The notes beneath the pieces are model-generated. The model was not told where the DNA came from, searched no databases, and saw only the letters and a program-made list of their open reading frames with translations. A program made the translations under genes and the position numbers. A stretch of DNA of 64,000 nucleotides from Muribaculaceae bacterium (lineage in GTDB: Bacteria; Bacteroidota; Bacteroidia; Bacteroidales; Muribaculaceae): NCBI GenBank assembly GCA_014867205.1, contig WGUO01000019.1, positions 7,254 through 71,253 on the forward strand. Direction: 5' to 3'. Of the stretch, positions 32,557-40,863 are shown in pieces (the first letter of the stretch is position 1; every line of letters starts with the position of its first letter).

Positions 32557-33438
32557 TCATATTTTCACCTCACTGAAGTTGTCTGCGTCATTGGCTGCCT
32601 CGGCAACTGTCAGGAATGAGAATTCGTCGAGAAGTGATTCAAGTCCCCTGAAGGCACGCCTGCGACCCACGTTGCTCTTGACATATCGTGAAAGACGGTT
32701 TTTCAATGTGCCCGTGGTCTTGAAATATTTCTCAAACTCATCTTTTGACATGAGTTTAGACTTGAAGTCGACCAGGTCCGCGATATGAAAATAGCACATA
32801 GTATAGTCAGATGAGTGCATCTGATTCTTTACAAAGAGTGTCGGAAGAAGTCTGAAATATCCTCCCCCCGAATATGCGATCTTCTTATCTAAAACCGGCA
32901 GTTGGCAGAGGGTTATCGGGAATTCGTTTATCACGTTGCCGTCGTGCATGACACGGCATGGCTTGCCTTCGTCGGGAAATGAGGGAAATCCGCCGAAGTC
33001 ACGTATTCCGGGAAATATCGATGCGTCATTTCGGATTCCACATTCAGCCAGCACATCACATGCCCATATGTTGTCTTTCCCAATAGAGAATGCGGGGGCA
33101 CGGTAACTTTCAACCGGTTGCCCGGTGGCCTGGCGAAGGGAGTCAGTGGCCCGATGTGTATCCTCGAGAAATTGTTCCCGGGTCTGCTGGTTGACCCACT
33201 TGTGGGCATACGAATGACAGCCGATCTCATGTCCGCGGTCCGCTATTCTTCTCACCACTCCCGGGAAATGCTCTATGAGGGCGCCAAGACAGAAGAAAGT
33301 CGCTTTCTGATTGTGCGCGTCGAGTGTGTCGAGCAACCGCTCAAGCATCGCATCGTAGGCATCATATTTCCAGCGGGCTCCCCCTCTGAACATCTTCTCG
33401 ATATACCATTCCTCTATATCAAAACTGAGAATATTCAT
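32557..33438 (-). CDS. polysaccharide deacetylase (CE4)
   Basis: 293 residues. NodB-homology domain: SFDIEEWY gives the catalytic Asp and metal region, HSYAH is the HxxxH zinc motif, and SYRAPAFS gives the conserved Arg. The C-terminal half resembles the DUF3473 extension found on exopolysaccharide-locus deacetylases. It removes N-acetyl groups from a glycan or glycolipid, freeing an amine. There is no signal peptide from the ATG at 33438, so it would act in the cytoplasm. A longer in-frame start at 33558 would overlap the upstream gene and add unrelated sequence. It is paired with the ATP-grasp gene. Confidence 0.9.
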   Translation of the reverse strand: MNILSFDIEEWYIEKMFRGGARWKYDAYDAMLERLLDTLDAHNQKATFFCLGALIEHFPGVVRRIADRGHEIGCHSYAHKWVNQQTREQFLEDTHRATDSLRQATGQPVESYRAPAFSIGKDNIWACDVLAECGIRNDASIFPGIRDFGGFPSFPDEGKPCRVMHDGNVINEFPITLCQLPVLDKKIAYSGGGYFRLLPTLFVKNQMHSSDYTMCYFHIADLVDFKSKLMSKDEFEKYFKTTGTLKNRLSRYVKSNVGRRRAFRGLESLLDEFSFLTVAEAANDADNFSEVKI

Positions 33439-33487
33439 AAGCAGATATATTAAGGACCTTATTGGCAGAGATAATAAGGGCCAGTTT

Positions 33488-34627
33488 TCAGTGGGCCTTC
33501 TTACGGATTCGCCCTCTCTTGAACTCGAGTTTGTTAAAATTTTCCAAAAACGCTGCAATCATGGCACGCCAGTCCCTACGGCCACCCTCCTGATAGAAGA
33601 CATTCCTGCCCCAGAATCGGAACCAGCCTGGCCGCGAGCGGAATCGGTTGGGGGAACTGATAAACCATAGTATGTCGAGACCGAGATACCTGAGTATCTT
33701 TCCGGGCTCATATGTGCATTTCGGAATTGGCAGTCCGAGGGCATCGGCCGTAATGATAGCAGGGAAATTGACTCCCGAGACCGCAGCCCCACGCAGGCTT
33801 GCCGGCACCCGTGGATTTATCTCGATAATCTTGTATTCACCCTGACGCGACCGCAGAACATCAAAGTCTGCGAATCCGACATAACCGATCTCGCCAAGTG
33901 CCTTCATGCAAATATCGACAAGTTCCGGATCGTCGATCGTGCGGCACATTGATGATGAGCCGGCCTGCAACGGGTAATAGCGTATAATCTCAAGAACTGC
34001 ATGAGCGAGTTGTCGGCCGTTACGGTCGCGATAGATCATCACGTTGTAATAAGGGCCCTCGCTCTCTACATATTCCTGCACATGGCAACTGCCGTAACGC
34101 TGTGTCACTGTCGCGATTGCCTTAGCGAGACCTGAGGGGTTGTCAACCTTTGTTATACCTCTGGCACCGACCGAATGGTCAGGTTTTACTACCACAGGAT
34201 AATTGAGCGCGGAGATATCGGCACTGTCGGAGGCTGAGCATCTGACGGTGCGGGGATGCGGCAGGGCGGCACGCTCGCAAATCTCCATCAGTGTTGGCTT
34301 GTCGGCGGCTGCCTCCAGTTGTGAAAGAGCAGGCACTGCTGCGACACATCCGGTCTCATCCTTGATTCGCCGGCTATTGGCACTTAGCAGGTGTGCGTAG
34401 TCGTCGGTCATGGGTATAGCAGCGTCAAAGCAATTTGCCCCCATGAACTCCAGAATCGGCTCCAGACCCTCGGCAAGCCAACCGAATCCGTGCAGCGAGA
34501 CCGCCGTAGACTTATGGGCGAAATCCTTGGGGGGAGCCCAGAGTCCCACGGTATGCCCGGCATCGGCGAGCGACCTTGCCGTTGAGACGCCCTGAAGTCC
34601 GCCTCCGACCACAAGCACCTTTGCCAT
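33488..34627 (-). CDS. ATP-grasp ligase
   Basis: 379 residues. A Rossmann-like start (VLVVGGGLQGVSTARSLADAG) is followed by the ATP-grasp domain: YPVVVKPDHSVGARGITKV binds ATP, and YKIIEINPRVPASLRGA supplies the metal-binding Glu and Asn. It is similar in layout to carbamoyl-phosphate-synthase-type and amino-acid ligases, which activate a carboxylate as acyl phosphate and join it to an amine. A basic C-terminal tail (KLEFKRGRIRKKAH) ends it. It follows the KAS III gene by 3 bases and precedes the deacetylase, so it may attach an amino acid or acyl acid to a freed sugar amine. Confidence 0.85.
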   Translation of the reverse strand: MAKVLVVGGGLQGVSTARSLADAGHTVGLWAPPKDFAHKSTAVSLHGFGWLAEGLEPILEFMGANCFDAAIPMTDDYAHLLSANSRRIKDETGCVAAVPALSQLEAAADKPTLMEICERAALPHPRTVRCSASDSADISALNYPVVVKPDHSVGARGITKVDNPSGLAKAIATVTQRYGSCHVQEYVESEGPYYNVMIYRDRNGRQLAHAVLEIIRYYPLQAGSSSMCRTIDDPELVDICMKALGEIGYVGFADFDVLRSRQGEYKIIEINPRVPASLRGAAVSGVNFPAIITADALGLPIPKCTYEPGKILRYLGLDILWFISSPNRFRSRPGWFRFWGRNVFYQEGGRRDWRAMIAAFLENFNKLEFKRGRIRKKAH

Positions 34628-34630
34628 TTG

Positions 34631-35689
34631 TCAGATATATATTGGTTCAGGAATTACCATTGGGCCGGTGGTCATGGTCATTGTGGCCCATGAGAGCCCA
34701 AGTCCGAATGATGACATCAACAGTCGGTGAGGACCGGCCTGAAGTTCGTCGCGCAGACGAGTGACCATCAGCGACGGTATTGATGCACCGCCCAGATTGC
34801 CATATTCCTCGATATTATAAGGAACCTTTTCGAGCGGCAACTTGAGTTTCTTCACCACACGGTCGACTATCATCTTGTTTGCCTGGTGTATCAGGAAGAA
34901 ATCAATGTCCTGGTTGCGGTCGATTCCCTCGGCGGCCATAAACTGCTCGACCGAGCGGGGCGGCTTGGAGATGGCAAACGAGAACACGTTCATTCCGTTG
35001 ATGAGCGTGTGGATCGGAGCACGAACGATTCCATTGCCGAAGTCCTGCTCAATAAAGGACTCGGGAGTCGCAGGGTGTCGAAATCCTCCGTGAGGAGTCA
35101 TGAGCGCCTCATATCCTGAGCCAAGAGTATGGAATTCGACAACAATATCTGAGGCCGACGGATCATACTCCAGGGCGATTGCGGTAGCACCGTCGCCGAA
35201 GAGAGGCACGCGGCTTTTATCCTTCAGCGAGCCCATGCGCAGGGCAGTGTCGCCGATAAGCAGTAATGCTCGGCGCACATTGCCGGTGGTCAGCAGATTG
35301 CCGCCCACAGTCATGGCATACAGGCAACCACAGCAGCCCATAGGCATGTCAAGACAGAAAGTGGTCTCCGGCAGACCCATGCGGTGCTGCAGGATGCATG
35401 AAGTCGGAGGAGTTCGGTAGTCACCTGTCACCGACTCAAATATCAGAACATCAATCGAATCGCGCTCCCAGCCCAGCGCCTCAAGCAGGCGTTCGCCGGC
35501 CTTCTGACACATATCAGAGGCGCAGACTGAGTCGGGCGCGATGTGACGTCGCCTTATACCGACTGTCCTGTTGAAACTCTCTACATCCTCGGGCGACATA
35601 AGCTTGATATCGCTCGTCTCCACGACATTCTCGGGGAAACAGGCGGCGACACCGGCCATGCGCACATTCTTAATTCTCCATTTTGCCAT
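34631..35689 (-). CDS. ketoacyl-ACP synthase III homologue (copy 1)
   Basis: 352 residues, FabH fold. The triad is complete: Cys119 in DMPMGCCGCLYAM, His in FFLIHQANKMIVDR, and Asn in GNLGGASIPS. It should condense an acyl-CoA or acyl-ACP starter with an extender on ACP. Extra cysteines flank Cys119 (CCGC). It is paired with its own ACP gene 18 bases upstream. The protein is longer than housekeeping FabH (about 317-335) and closest in layout to secondary KAS III enzymes of sugar-acylation and natural-product loci. Confidence 0.9.
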   Translation of the reverse strand: MAKWRIKNVRMAGVAACFPENVVETSDIKLMSPEDVESFNRTVGIRRRHIAPDSVCASDMCQKAGERLLEALGWERDSIDVLIFESVTGDYRTPPTSCILQHRMGLPETTFCLDMPMGCCGCLYAMTVGGNLLTTGNVRRALLLIGDTALRMGSLKDKSRVPLFGDGATAIALEYDPSASDIVVEFHTLGSGYEALMTPHGGFRHPATPESFIEQDFGNGIVRAPIHTLINGMNVFSFAISKPPRSVEQFMAAEGIDRNQDIDFFLIHQANKMIVDRVVKKLKLPLEKVPYNIEEYGNLGGASIPSLMVTRLRDELQAGPHRLLMSSFGLGLSWATMTMTTGPMVIPEPIYI

Positions 35690-35707
35690 ATCACGTGTAG
35701 AGGGAAC

Positions 35708-35947
35708 TTAGAGCTCGACGCCCTGGTTGCGGATTATCTCAAGGCCCTTTACATAAGAAGTGAAGGCCATTATGTCCTCGGGGTCGAGCATGATGTCAAA
35801 AGCATCCTCGGCCATTGACACGAGGTTAAGCTGATGCACCGAATCCCATTCCGGCACATTCTCCTTGCCGAACGAATCGCCGAGTGCAGAGGCGTCTACG
35901 CCGAAAACTTCAGTAAATATCTGGTTATATTTTTCAAGATTGTTCAT
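35708..35947 (-). CDS. acyl carrier protein (copy 1)
   Basis: 79 residues, acidic, helical. The phosphopantetheine site is Ser36 in VPEWDSVHQLNLV, a small variation on DSL. It lies 5 bases after the AMP-ligase gene and 18 bases before a KAS III gene, so it is likely the carrier loaded by the ligase and used by the synthase. It is distinct from the housekeeping AcpP, which usually has DSLD. Confidence 0.9.
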   Translation of the reverse strand: MNNLEKYNQIFTEVFGVDASALGDSFGKENVPEWDSVHQLNLVSMAEDAFDIMLDPEDIMAFTSYVKGLEIIRNQGVEL

Positions 35948-35952
35948 ATATG

Positions 35953-37332
35953 TCAGTCTTTATTGAGTTTGCTATATAGTATCTTACCGGCCTCATTTTT
36001 CGGGAGAGCATCCATGTGACGAATGTCAATGACAGTCGCCGGCACCTTGATAGCCTTAAGGAGAGCCTCGAGAGCGGTGTCTTGTTGATTAATGTCAGTG
36101 ATATAGACTATGATTCTCTCGTCGGTGCCAGTGCAGGCACATTCGCAGTCAACGGCACCGCGCACTATCTGCTCGCACTCGTCGAGACCGATGCGGTTGC
36201 CGAATATCTTGAGAAAGCGTCCCATGCGTCCCTTGATGAAATAGAAGCCATCCTTGTCGCGATATGCTATGTCGCCAGTAGGCAAGAAGCCATTACGCTC
36301 GTCGCCGAGTGCCAGGTCCTCGCGCGTGCGCGCGTATCCCATAGTCACGTTCTTTCCCCGGTAGCACATCTCGCCCGTAGCCGGAGACTCCATAATCTCA
36401 TTGCCGTCGGCATCGCGCAGAGACAGATGACCGTTGGGTACTGCAATCCCGATACTCCCCATCTTCGATATGGCATACTCTTCAGGAAGCCATGCCATGC
36501 GTGCGGTTCCCTCGGACTGGCCGTATGTGGCCACCCAGCGTTTCCCGTTGTCACGACAGTATTCCGCGAATTTCAGGTTAAGTTCGGTGGGCATCTTTCC
36601 TCCTCCCTGAGTCAGCAGAGTCAGGTCAGGAAGTTTCATGCGTGTGAAACGCATCTTGTCGAGGACCTCGAAACTGAATGGCACACCGGTGAAACTCGTG
36701 GCATGCTCCTCTTTGAGGAATTTCCAGAACCCGGGGTCAGTCATCTTGAGATTCGTGATCAGCACAGTGGCACCGACCTTAAAGTGGCTGAACACCATAG
36801 ATAGACCCATGGTATAGTAGAGGGGAAGCACCATGAAAGGTCGGTCGTTCTCCGTCAGCCGGAAGAATGTCGATATGTTGAGCGCGGCAGCCTCGATGTT
36901 GTCATACTTGTGGCGTACAAGCTTGGGGCTGCCTGTTGAGCCGGAGGTGGGCAGCAGGTGGCTGAGTTCCTCGTGCATCTCGCATGATCGCTCACCTGTA
37001 AAGTTGATGGAATAGCCATATTCAGGCATTTCACCATCCGTACCCGGCTTGACAATCAACTGGGGCCGGTAAGTCGAGGTAAGATTTTGCAGGAGCGCAT
37101 CCTCGGTATGGGCGTTCAGCACCAGAGGAACGTTGCCTGAGATAATAGATGCAATCACCCATGCGATACCGCCCACATTGTTTTCGGTCAGAATGAACAT
37201 GAGCGAGCGGCCCGGCAGTGCGTTGCGGAGCCTATCGGCGAGAGCGATGATTTCGCCATAGGTGAGAGTGTCGCCGTTTGAGTCAATTGCAGCGAGGCGT
37301 TCAGGCTCAAATCTGTCTATATCGAGTAGCAT
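35953..37332 (-). CDS. AMP-dependent acyl ligase (ANL superfamily)
   Basis: 459 residues, compact for the family. Motifs: LLPTSGSTGSPK at 127-137 (A3), YGQSEGTARMAW (A5), TGDIAYRDKDGFYFIKGR (A7/A8), and LPKNEAGKILYSKL with the catalytic Lys (A10). It activates a carboxylic acid as acyl-AMP and passes it to ACP or CoA. Wedged between an SDR gene (4 bases) and an ACP gene (5 bases), it most likely loads that ACP. The start at 37332 was chosen because earlier in-frame ATGs lie inside the preceding SDR gene. Confidence 0.9.
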   Translation of the reverse strand: MLLDIDRFEPERLAAIDSNGDTLTYGEIIALADRLRNALPGRSLMFILTENNVGGIAWVIASIISGNVPLVLNAHTEDALLQNLTSTYRPQLIVKPGTDGEMPEYGYSINFTGERSCEMHEELSHLLPTSGSTGSPKLVRHKYDNIEAAALNISTFFRLTENDRPFMVLPLYYTMGLSMVFSHFKVGATVLITNLKMTDPGFWKFLKEEHATSFTGVPFSFEVLDKMRFTRMKLPDLTLLTQGGGKMPTELNLKFAEYCRDNGKRWVATYGQSEGTARMAWLPEEYAISKMGSIGIAVPNGHLSLRDADGNEIMESPATGEMCYRGKNVTMGYARTREDLALGDERNGFLPTGDIAYRDKDGFYFIKGRMGRFLKIFGNRIGLDECEQIVRGAVDCECACTGTDERIIVYITDINQQDTALEALLKAIKVPATVIDIRHMDALPKNEAGKILYSKLNKD

Positions 37333-37336
37333 ATCG

Positions 37337-38074
37337 TCAGATTGATGCACAGCCGTCAACACCAAGTATCTGGCCTGATATGTATGATGAGTTGTCGGAA
37401 GCGAGGAAGGAGCAAGCCTTGGCAATATCCTCGGGCAAGCCGAGACGGCCAAGTGCGATGCGACCGATACGTGCGTCAATCTTGTCGCCCGAAGCCTCGT
37501 AGAGTTCCTCGAATCGCTCAGTCTTGACGATGCCCGGGGCAACTGCATTGACACGCACACCCATAGGTGCGAGTTCCTTTGCGGCTGACTTTGTGAATGA
37601 GATGACGGCTCCCTTGGTGGCCGAATACGCACACTGTCCGGCTGAGCCAAGTACAGCGGTGACCGAGGCGATGTTGACTATGGAGCCTCCTCCGCATCGG
37701 CTCATGATGCGCGAGACGAGTTGTGTGAGTTCAATGACGGCTATTACATTGACGCGAAACATCAGTTCGGTCTCCTCGCGTACTATCATGCCGATCTTCT
37801 TGTTGAACACGACGCCTGCATTGTTGACGAGGGCATCGATGCGTCCCTCGGTCTTCTTTACGCTCATCATGGCAGCCTTGGCTGCCGCTGCGTCGGTAAC
37901 ATCAAAATACAAGGCATGGAACGCAGGGAATTCCTGTTCCATGCCATCCATAGAGCCCTGTCGGAAATCGCATCCGTAGACTGTGGCACCCTCGGCGAGC
38001 ATATCGCGTGCTATCGCGTTGCCAATGCCTTGGGCGGCTCCGGTCACAACGCACACTTTATTCTGTAAAATCAT
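37337..38074 (-). CDS. SDR, 3-oxoacyl-ACP reductase (FabG)-like
   Basis: 245 residues, the FabG length. TGAAQGIGNAIARDM binds NADP, NNAG is present (DALVNNAGVVFNKK), YSATKGAVISFTKS holds Tyr-Lys, and the C-terminus ISGQILGVDGCASI is the usual FabG ending. It should reduce a 3-ketoacyl chain to a 3-hydroxyacyl chain on ACP. It forms part of the acyl cassette. Confidence 0.92.
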   Translation of the reverse strand: MILQNKVCVVTGAAQGIGNAIARDMLAEGATVYGCDFRQGSMDGMEQEFPAFHALYFDVTDAAAAKAAMMSVKKTEGRIDALVNNAGVVFNKKIGMIVREETELMFRVNVIAVIELTQLVSRIMSRCGGGSIVNIASVTAVLGSAGQCAYSATKGAVISFTKSAAKELAPMGVRVNAVAPGIVKTERFEELYEASGDKIDARIGRIALGRLGLPEDIAKACSFLASDNSSYISGQILGVDGCASI

Positions 38075-38096
38075 CTGTTTTCGGATAATTACTTAG

Positions 38097-38846
38097 TTAA
38101 ACGAGACTTTTCCCACCATCCACTATAAGACTTGTGCCTGTGGTCCATGCCGAGGCGTCAGAGAGCAGATAGACAACTGCGTAAGCCACCTCCTCAGGGC
38201 GTCCGTAACGTTTAAGCGGATAGGTGGCAGCGTCGGCGGCATGTTCCTCGTCTGACACCGCTCCACGATGGATCAGCGGTGTATCAATCATGGCCGGAAG
38301 TACTGTGTTTACACGGATTCTTTTCGGAGCAAACTCTCGTGCGCAGAATTTCATATATGCGTCGAGGGCTGCCTTAGATGCCCCGTAGGCACCGTTGCCT
38401 ATCGTGAAGAAGTGTGTGCCTCCCATCGACGATATGGCTACTATCGAGGCTCCAGCCTTGACTCTCTTCTTCTTTAGCAGCAGTCTCAGCAGCTCCACCG
38501 GATTTAGGAAATTGCTGTCGAGCACATCAAGAAGTTTCTTGCGTGTAGAGAACTGTACGGGCAGCATCATGCCGATACCCGAGCAAAGAGCGACGCCGTC
38601 GAGTTCGGGAGCCTCAGCTACAAGTCTGTCAATATCTTCGGCACATGTCAGGTCGGCTGTAATGGCGGTGTGCCCTTCGCCGTCGAGCATGGCGAGAGTC
38701 TCGTCGAGTCTCTCGGCGTTTCGGCCGGTGATAACGAGTACTGCACCGAGACGGGAACATTCGGTGGCCACTGCGCGGCCTATGCCTGACGAGGCACCGG
38801 TCACGAGCACTGTCTTGCCTTGGAGTGCAAATGGATTATGGTTCAT
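38097..38846 (-). CDS. SDR, FabG-like (second copy)
   Basis: 249 residues. TGASSGIGRAVATECSRLGA, YGASKAALDAYMKFCAREF and WTTGTSLIVDGGKSLV are the family landmarks. The usual NNAG motif reads CSGIG (DGVALCSGIGMMLP), so it has diverged from true FabG. It may be a second reductase or act on the sugar. It lies 1 base from the KAS III gene before it, so translation is tightly coupled. Confidence 0.9.
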   Translation of the reverse strand: MNHNPFALQGKTVLVTGASSGIGRAVATECSRLGAVLVITGRNAERLDETLAMLDGEGHTAITADLTCAEDIDRLVAEAPELDGVALCSGIGMMLPVQFSTRKKLLDVLDSNFLNPVELLRLLLKKKRVKAGASIVAISSMGGTHFFTIGNGAYGASKAALDAYMKFCAREFAPKRIRVNTVLPAMIDTPLIHRGAVSDEEHAADAATYPLKRYGRPEEVAYAVVYLLSDASAWTTGTSLIVDGGKSLV

Positions 38847-38847
38847 G

Positions 38848-39891
38848 TCAAAGTTCTGTGAGAGGTGGAATCACGATGTGGTCCGCCTCGAATGCTATCG
38901 TTCCCCAGGAGAGTCCGACGCCAAAGCCGCATCCGATGATCTTCGCCTTTTCGCCGGGCAGTTTGTCGCCAAGCTGAGTGGTGATGGTCAGAGGAATTGA
39001 TGCAGAAGAGGTGTTGCCGAAGTAAGTCATCGAGTAGGGCACCTTCTCCTCGGGCAATTTGAGTTTGGCTCTGATTGTCTCGTTCATCTTGCGGTTGGCC
39101 TGATGGAAAACGAAATAATCGAAGTCGTTATACTCGAAGCCGGCCTCTTTCGCGAGGTTCTTAATTGACTTGGGTGCTGTGGTTATGCCGAAAGCGAAAA
39201 CATCCAGCCCCTTCATGCGTGTCTGGAGGCTGTGGCGCTTGCGCCCATCCTCACATTCCACGAGTTTGAAGGTATCCTCGTTGATAGGATTACGTGTGCC
39301 ACCGCCGGGGCGGATAATTGCGTCATAGCCGGTTCCGTCAGTGCCGAGCTCAATGAAAATCGGGTAGTCAGACTTCTCGGGATCATACTCGACGGCAGTC
39401 GCAGTTCCGGCATATCCGAATAACTGGTCGGGCTCTTCGTAGGCGCTCTTGCGGGCGTCGCCGGTCAGCAGTAATGCGCGGCGCAACGAAGTGCCGCTCT
39501 GAAGCAGCGAGAGAATGGTTGTCATGCCATATACCCAGCCGGAGCACCCCAGTGATATGTCCTGGCAGAGACAGGCTTTCTTGAGTCCCAGCTTGCCGTG
39601 GAGCACACAAGATGTAGCCGGAAGAATATAGTCCGGCGTCTGCGACACGAAAATCAGCACGTCAATGCTGTCACGCTCCCATCCGAGCGAGTCGAGAAGC
39701 CGCTCAGTGGCGGCCTGACAGAGGTCGGAAGCTGTGAAATCGTTCGACCAGCGTTTCTCAAGAATGCCGGTCGTCGCCATGTATGCCTCGCGGTTGTAGG
39801 CGGTGCTGGTGGATATGGTAGGCTCCACGTGCTCCGGCACGCATGTCGCGATACCGGCCACGCGAAGACCTTCGAACTTGAAAAATGCCAT
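38848..39891 (-). CDS. ketoacyl-ACP synthase III homologue (copy 2)
   Basis: 347 residues. Triad: Cys116 in DISLGCSGWVYGM, His in YFVFHQANRKM, Asn in FGNTSSASIPLTI. It shares the opening LRVAGIATCVPEHVE with copy 1 (VRMAGVAACFPENVV) and is clearly its paralogue, though well diverged. It sits 2 bases from its own ACP gene. Two synthases with two carriers suggest two rounds of condensation or two starter units. Confidence 0.9.
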   Translation of the reverse strand: MAFFKFEGLRVAGIATCVPEHVEPTISTSTAYNREAYMATTGILEKRWSNDFTASDLCQAATERLLDSLGWERDSIDVLIFVSQTPDYILPATSCVLHGKLGLKKACLCQDISLGCSGWVYGMTTILSLLQSGTSLRRALLLTGDARKSAYEEPDQLFGYAGTATAVEYDPEKSDYPIFIELGTDGTGYDAIIRPGGGTRNPINEDTFKLVECEDGRKRHSLQTRMKGLDVFAFGITTAPKSIKNLAKEAGFEYNDFDYFVFHQANRKMNETIRAKLKLPEEKVPYSMTYFGNTSSASIPLTITTQLGDKLPGEKAKIIGCGFGVGLSWGTIAFEADHIVIPPLTEL

Positions 39892-39893
39892 GC

Positions 39894-40124
39894 TTAAAGT
39901 TTTGACTTCACAATGTTGTAGAGGTCTTCAACGGTCTTGGCGGCTTTCATGTCCTCACCCTTGAGTGTAACGTCATATTCTTCGTCGACCATGGCAAGGA
40001 TGGAGAGGGCTGAAAGCGATGACCATTCGTCGAGGTCGCGAAATACAGTTGTTGCCTGGATTTCTGCAGGATCGGTCTCTTCCATCTGTGCAGCGAAATT
40101 GTCGATAAAGTCTTTGAGTTCCAT
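39894..40124 (-). CDS. acyl carrier protein (copy 2), variant site
   Basis: 76 residues, acidic. The expected phosphopantetheine site reads LDEWSSLSALSIL: the residue before Ser36 is Ser, where carriers usually have Asp or Glu. The rest of the helix-II signature is intact. It is coupled to KAS III copy 2 and lies 21 bases after the PglD-like acyltransferase gene, so it may be the donor for that enzyme. Confidence 0.87.
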   Translation of the reverse strand: MELKDFIDNFAAQMEETDPAEIQATTVFRDLDEWSSLSALSILAMVDEEYDVTLKGEDMKAAKTVEDLYNIVKSKL

Positions 40125-40145
40125 TTTGATATATGTCTTTATATG

Positions 40146-40790
40146 TTAGAATTTAAATATCTTTGCCGGGTTGCCGATGTAGGTGCAACCGTCTTTTGGT
40201 CGAGTAAGCAAGGGAGAGAGAGGAGAGAGAGTGATGCCGTTGCCGACGTGCACCCCTTGTTTAACAAACGAGCCGGCGCCGAAAAGATTGCAATCTCCTA
40301 TCACACTTTCGCCTGATATGCGCACACCGGGCATGAAAACATTGCAGTTGCCGACCTTTGCATCGTGTCCGAAAGTGACCATTCCGTTAAGCACATTGAA
40401 ATCTCCGACAGAGACATTTACCGTGACGCGGCAGTGGCTCTTTATGATGTTGCCTATACCCATGTTGAATGTCTGTTCGTCCTCTATTACGAAATCGGGT
40501 GATATGAGGTTGGGATATTCGACAGCAGGGTTCGTTATGCTCTCCACGATAGCACGCCGTGCGGCAGGGCTGCCGACACATATGACTATCGCCGGAGGAT
40601 TGCTCATCGCATTGAGCATGTCGCGCCCTCCTATCACCTTGCCATAATGCGAGATCTCATCGCCAGGCGTATGTGTGTCGTCAATGAATCCGACAAAATT
40701 CCAGGTCGGTTTTCTGTCGTTGATCATCTTTATCATTGCGGCGACCTCTCGGCCTAATCCGCCTGCTCCATATATTGCGATGTCTGTCAT
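40146..40790 (-). CDS. PglD/NeuD-family sugar acyltransferase
   Basis: 214 residues. The N-terminal Rossmann-like half (IAIYGAGGLGREVAAM) binds the nucleotide-sugar, and the C-terminal left-handed beta helix (NCNVFMPGVRISGESVIG) ends in GCTYIGNPAKIFKF. The catalytic His lies in MVTFGHDAKVG. Relatives acetylate the 4-amino group of UDP- or dTDP-4-amino-6-deoxy sugars using acetyl-CoA. Position next to an ACP gene suggests that the acyl donor here could be acyl-ACP instead. The start MTDIAIYGAGG (40790) matches the family; ATG 40823 would add 11 residues. Confidence 0.9.
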   Translation of the reverse strand: MTDIAIYGAGGLGREVAAMIKMINDRKPTWNFVGFIDDTHTPGDEISHYGKVIGGRDMLNAMSNPPAIVICVGSPAARRAIVESITNPAVEYPNLISPDFVIEDEQTFNMGIGNIIKSHCRVTVNVSVGDFNVLNGMVTFGHDAKVGNCNVFMPGVRISGESVIGDCNLFGAGSFVKQGVHVGNGITLSPLSPLLTRPKDGCTYIGNPAKIFKF

Positions 40791-40863
40791 AACTGTTGTG
40801 ATATTAATCTCTGTCATGGTCAAATTGTGCTTATAGATTGATGTAATTCAGATATGCGGCACT

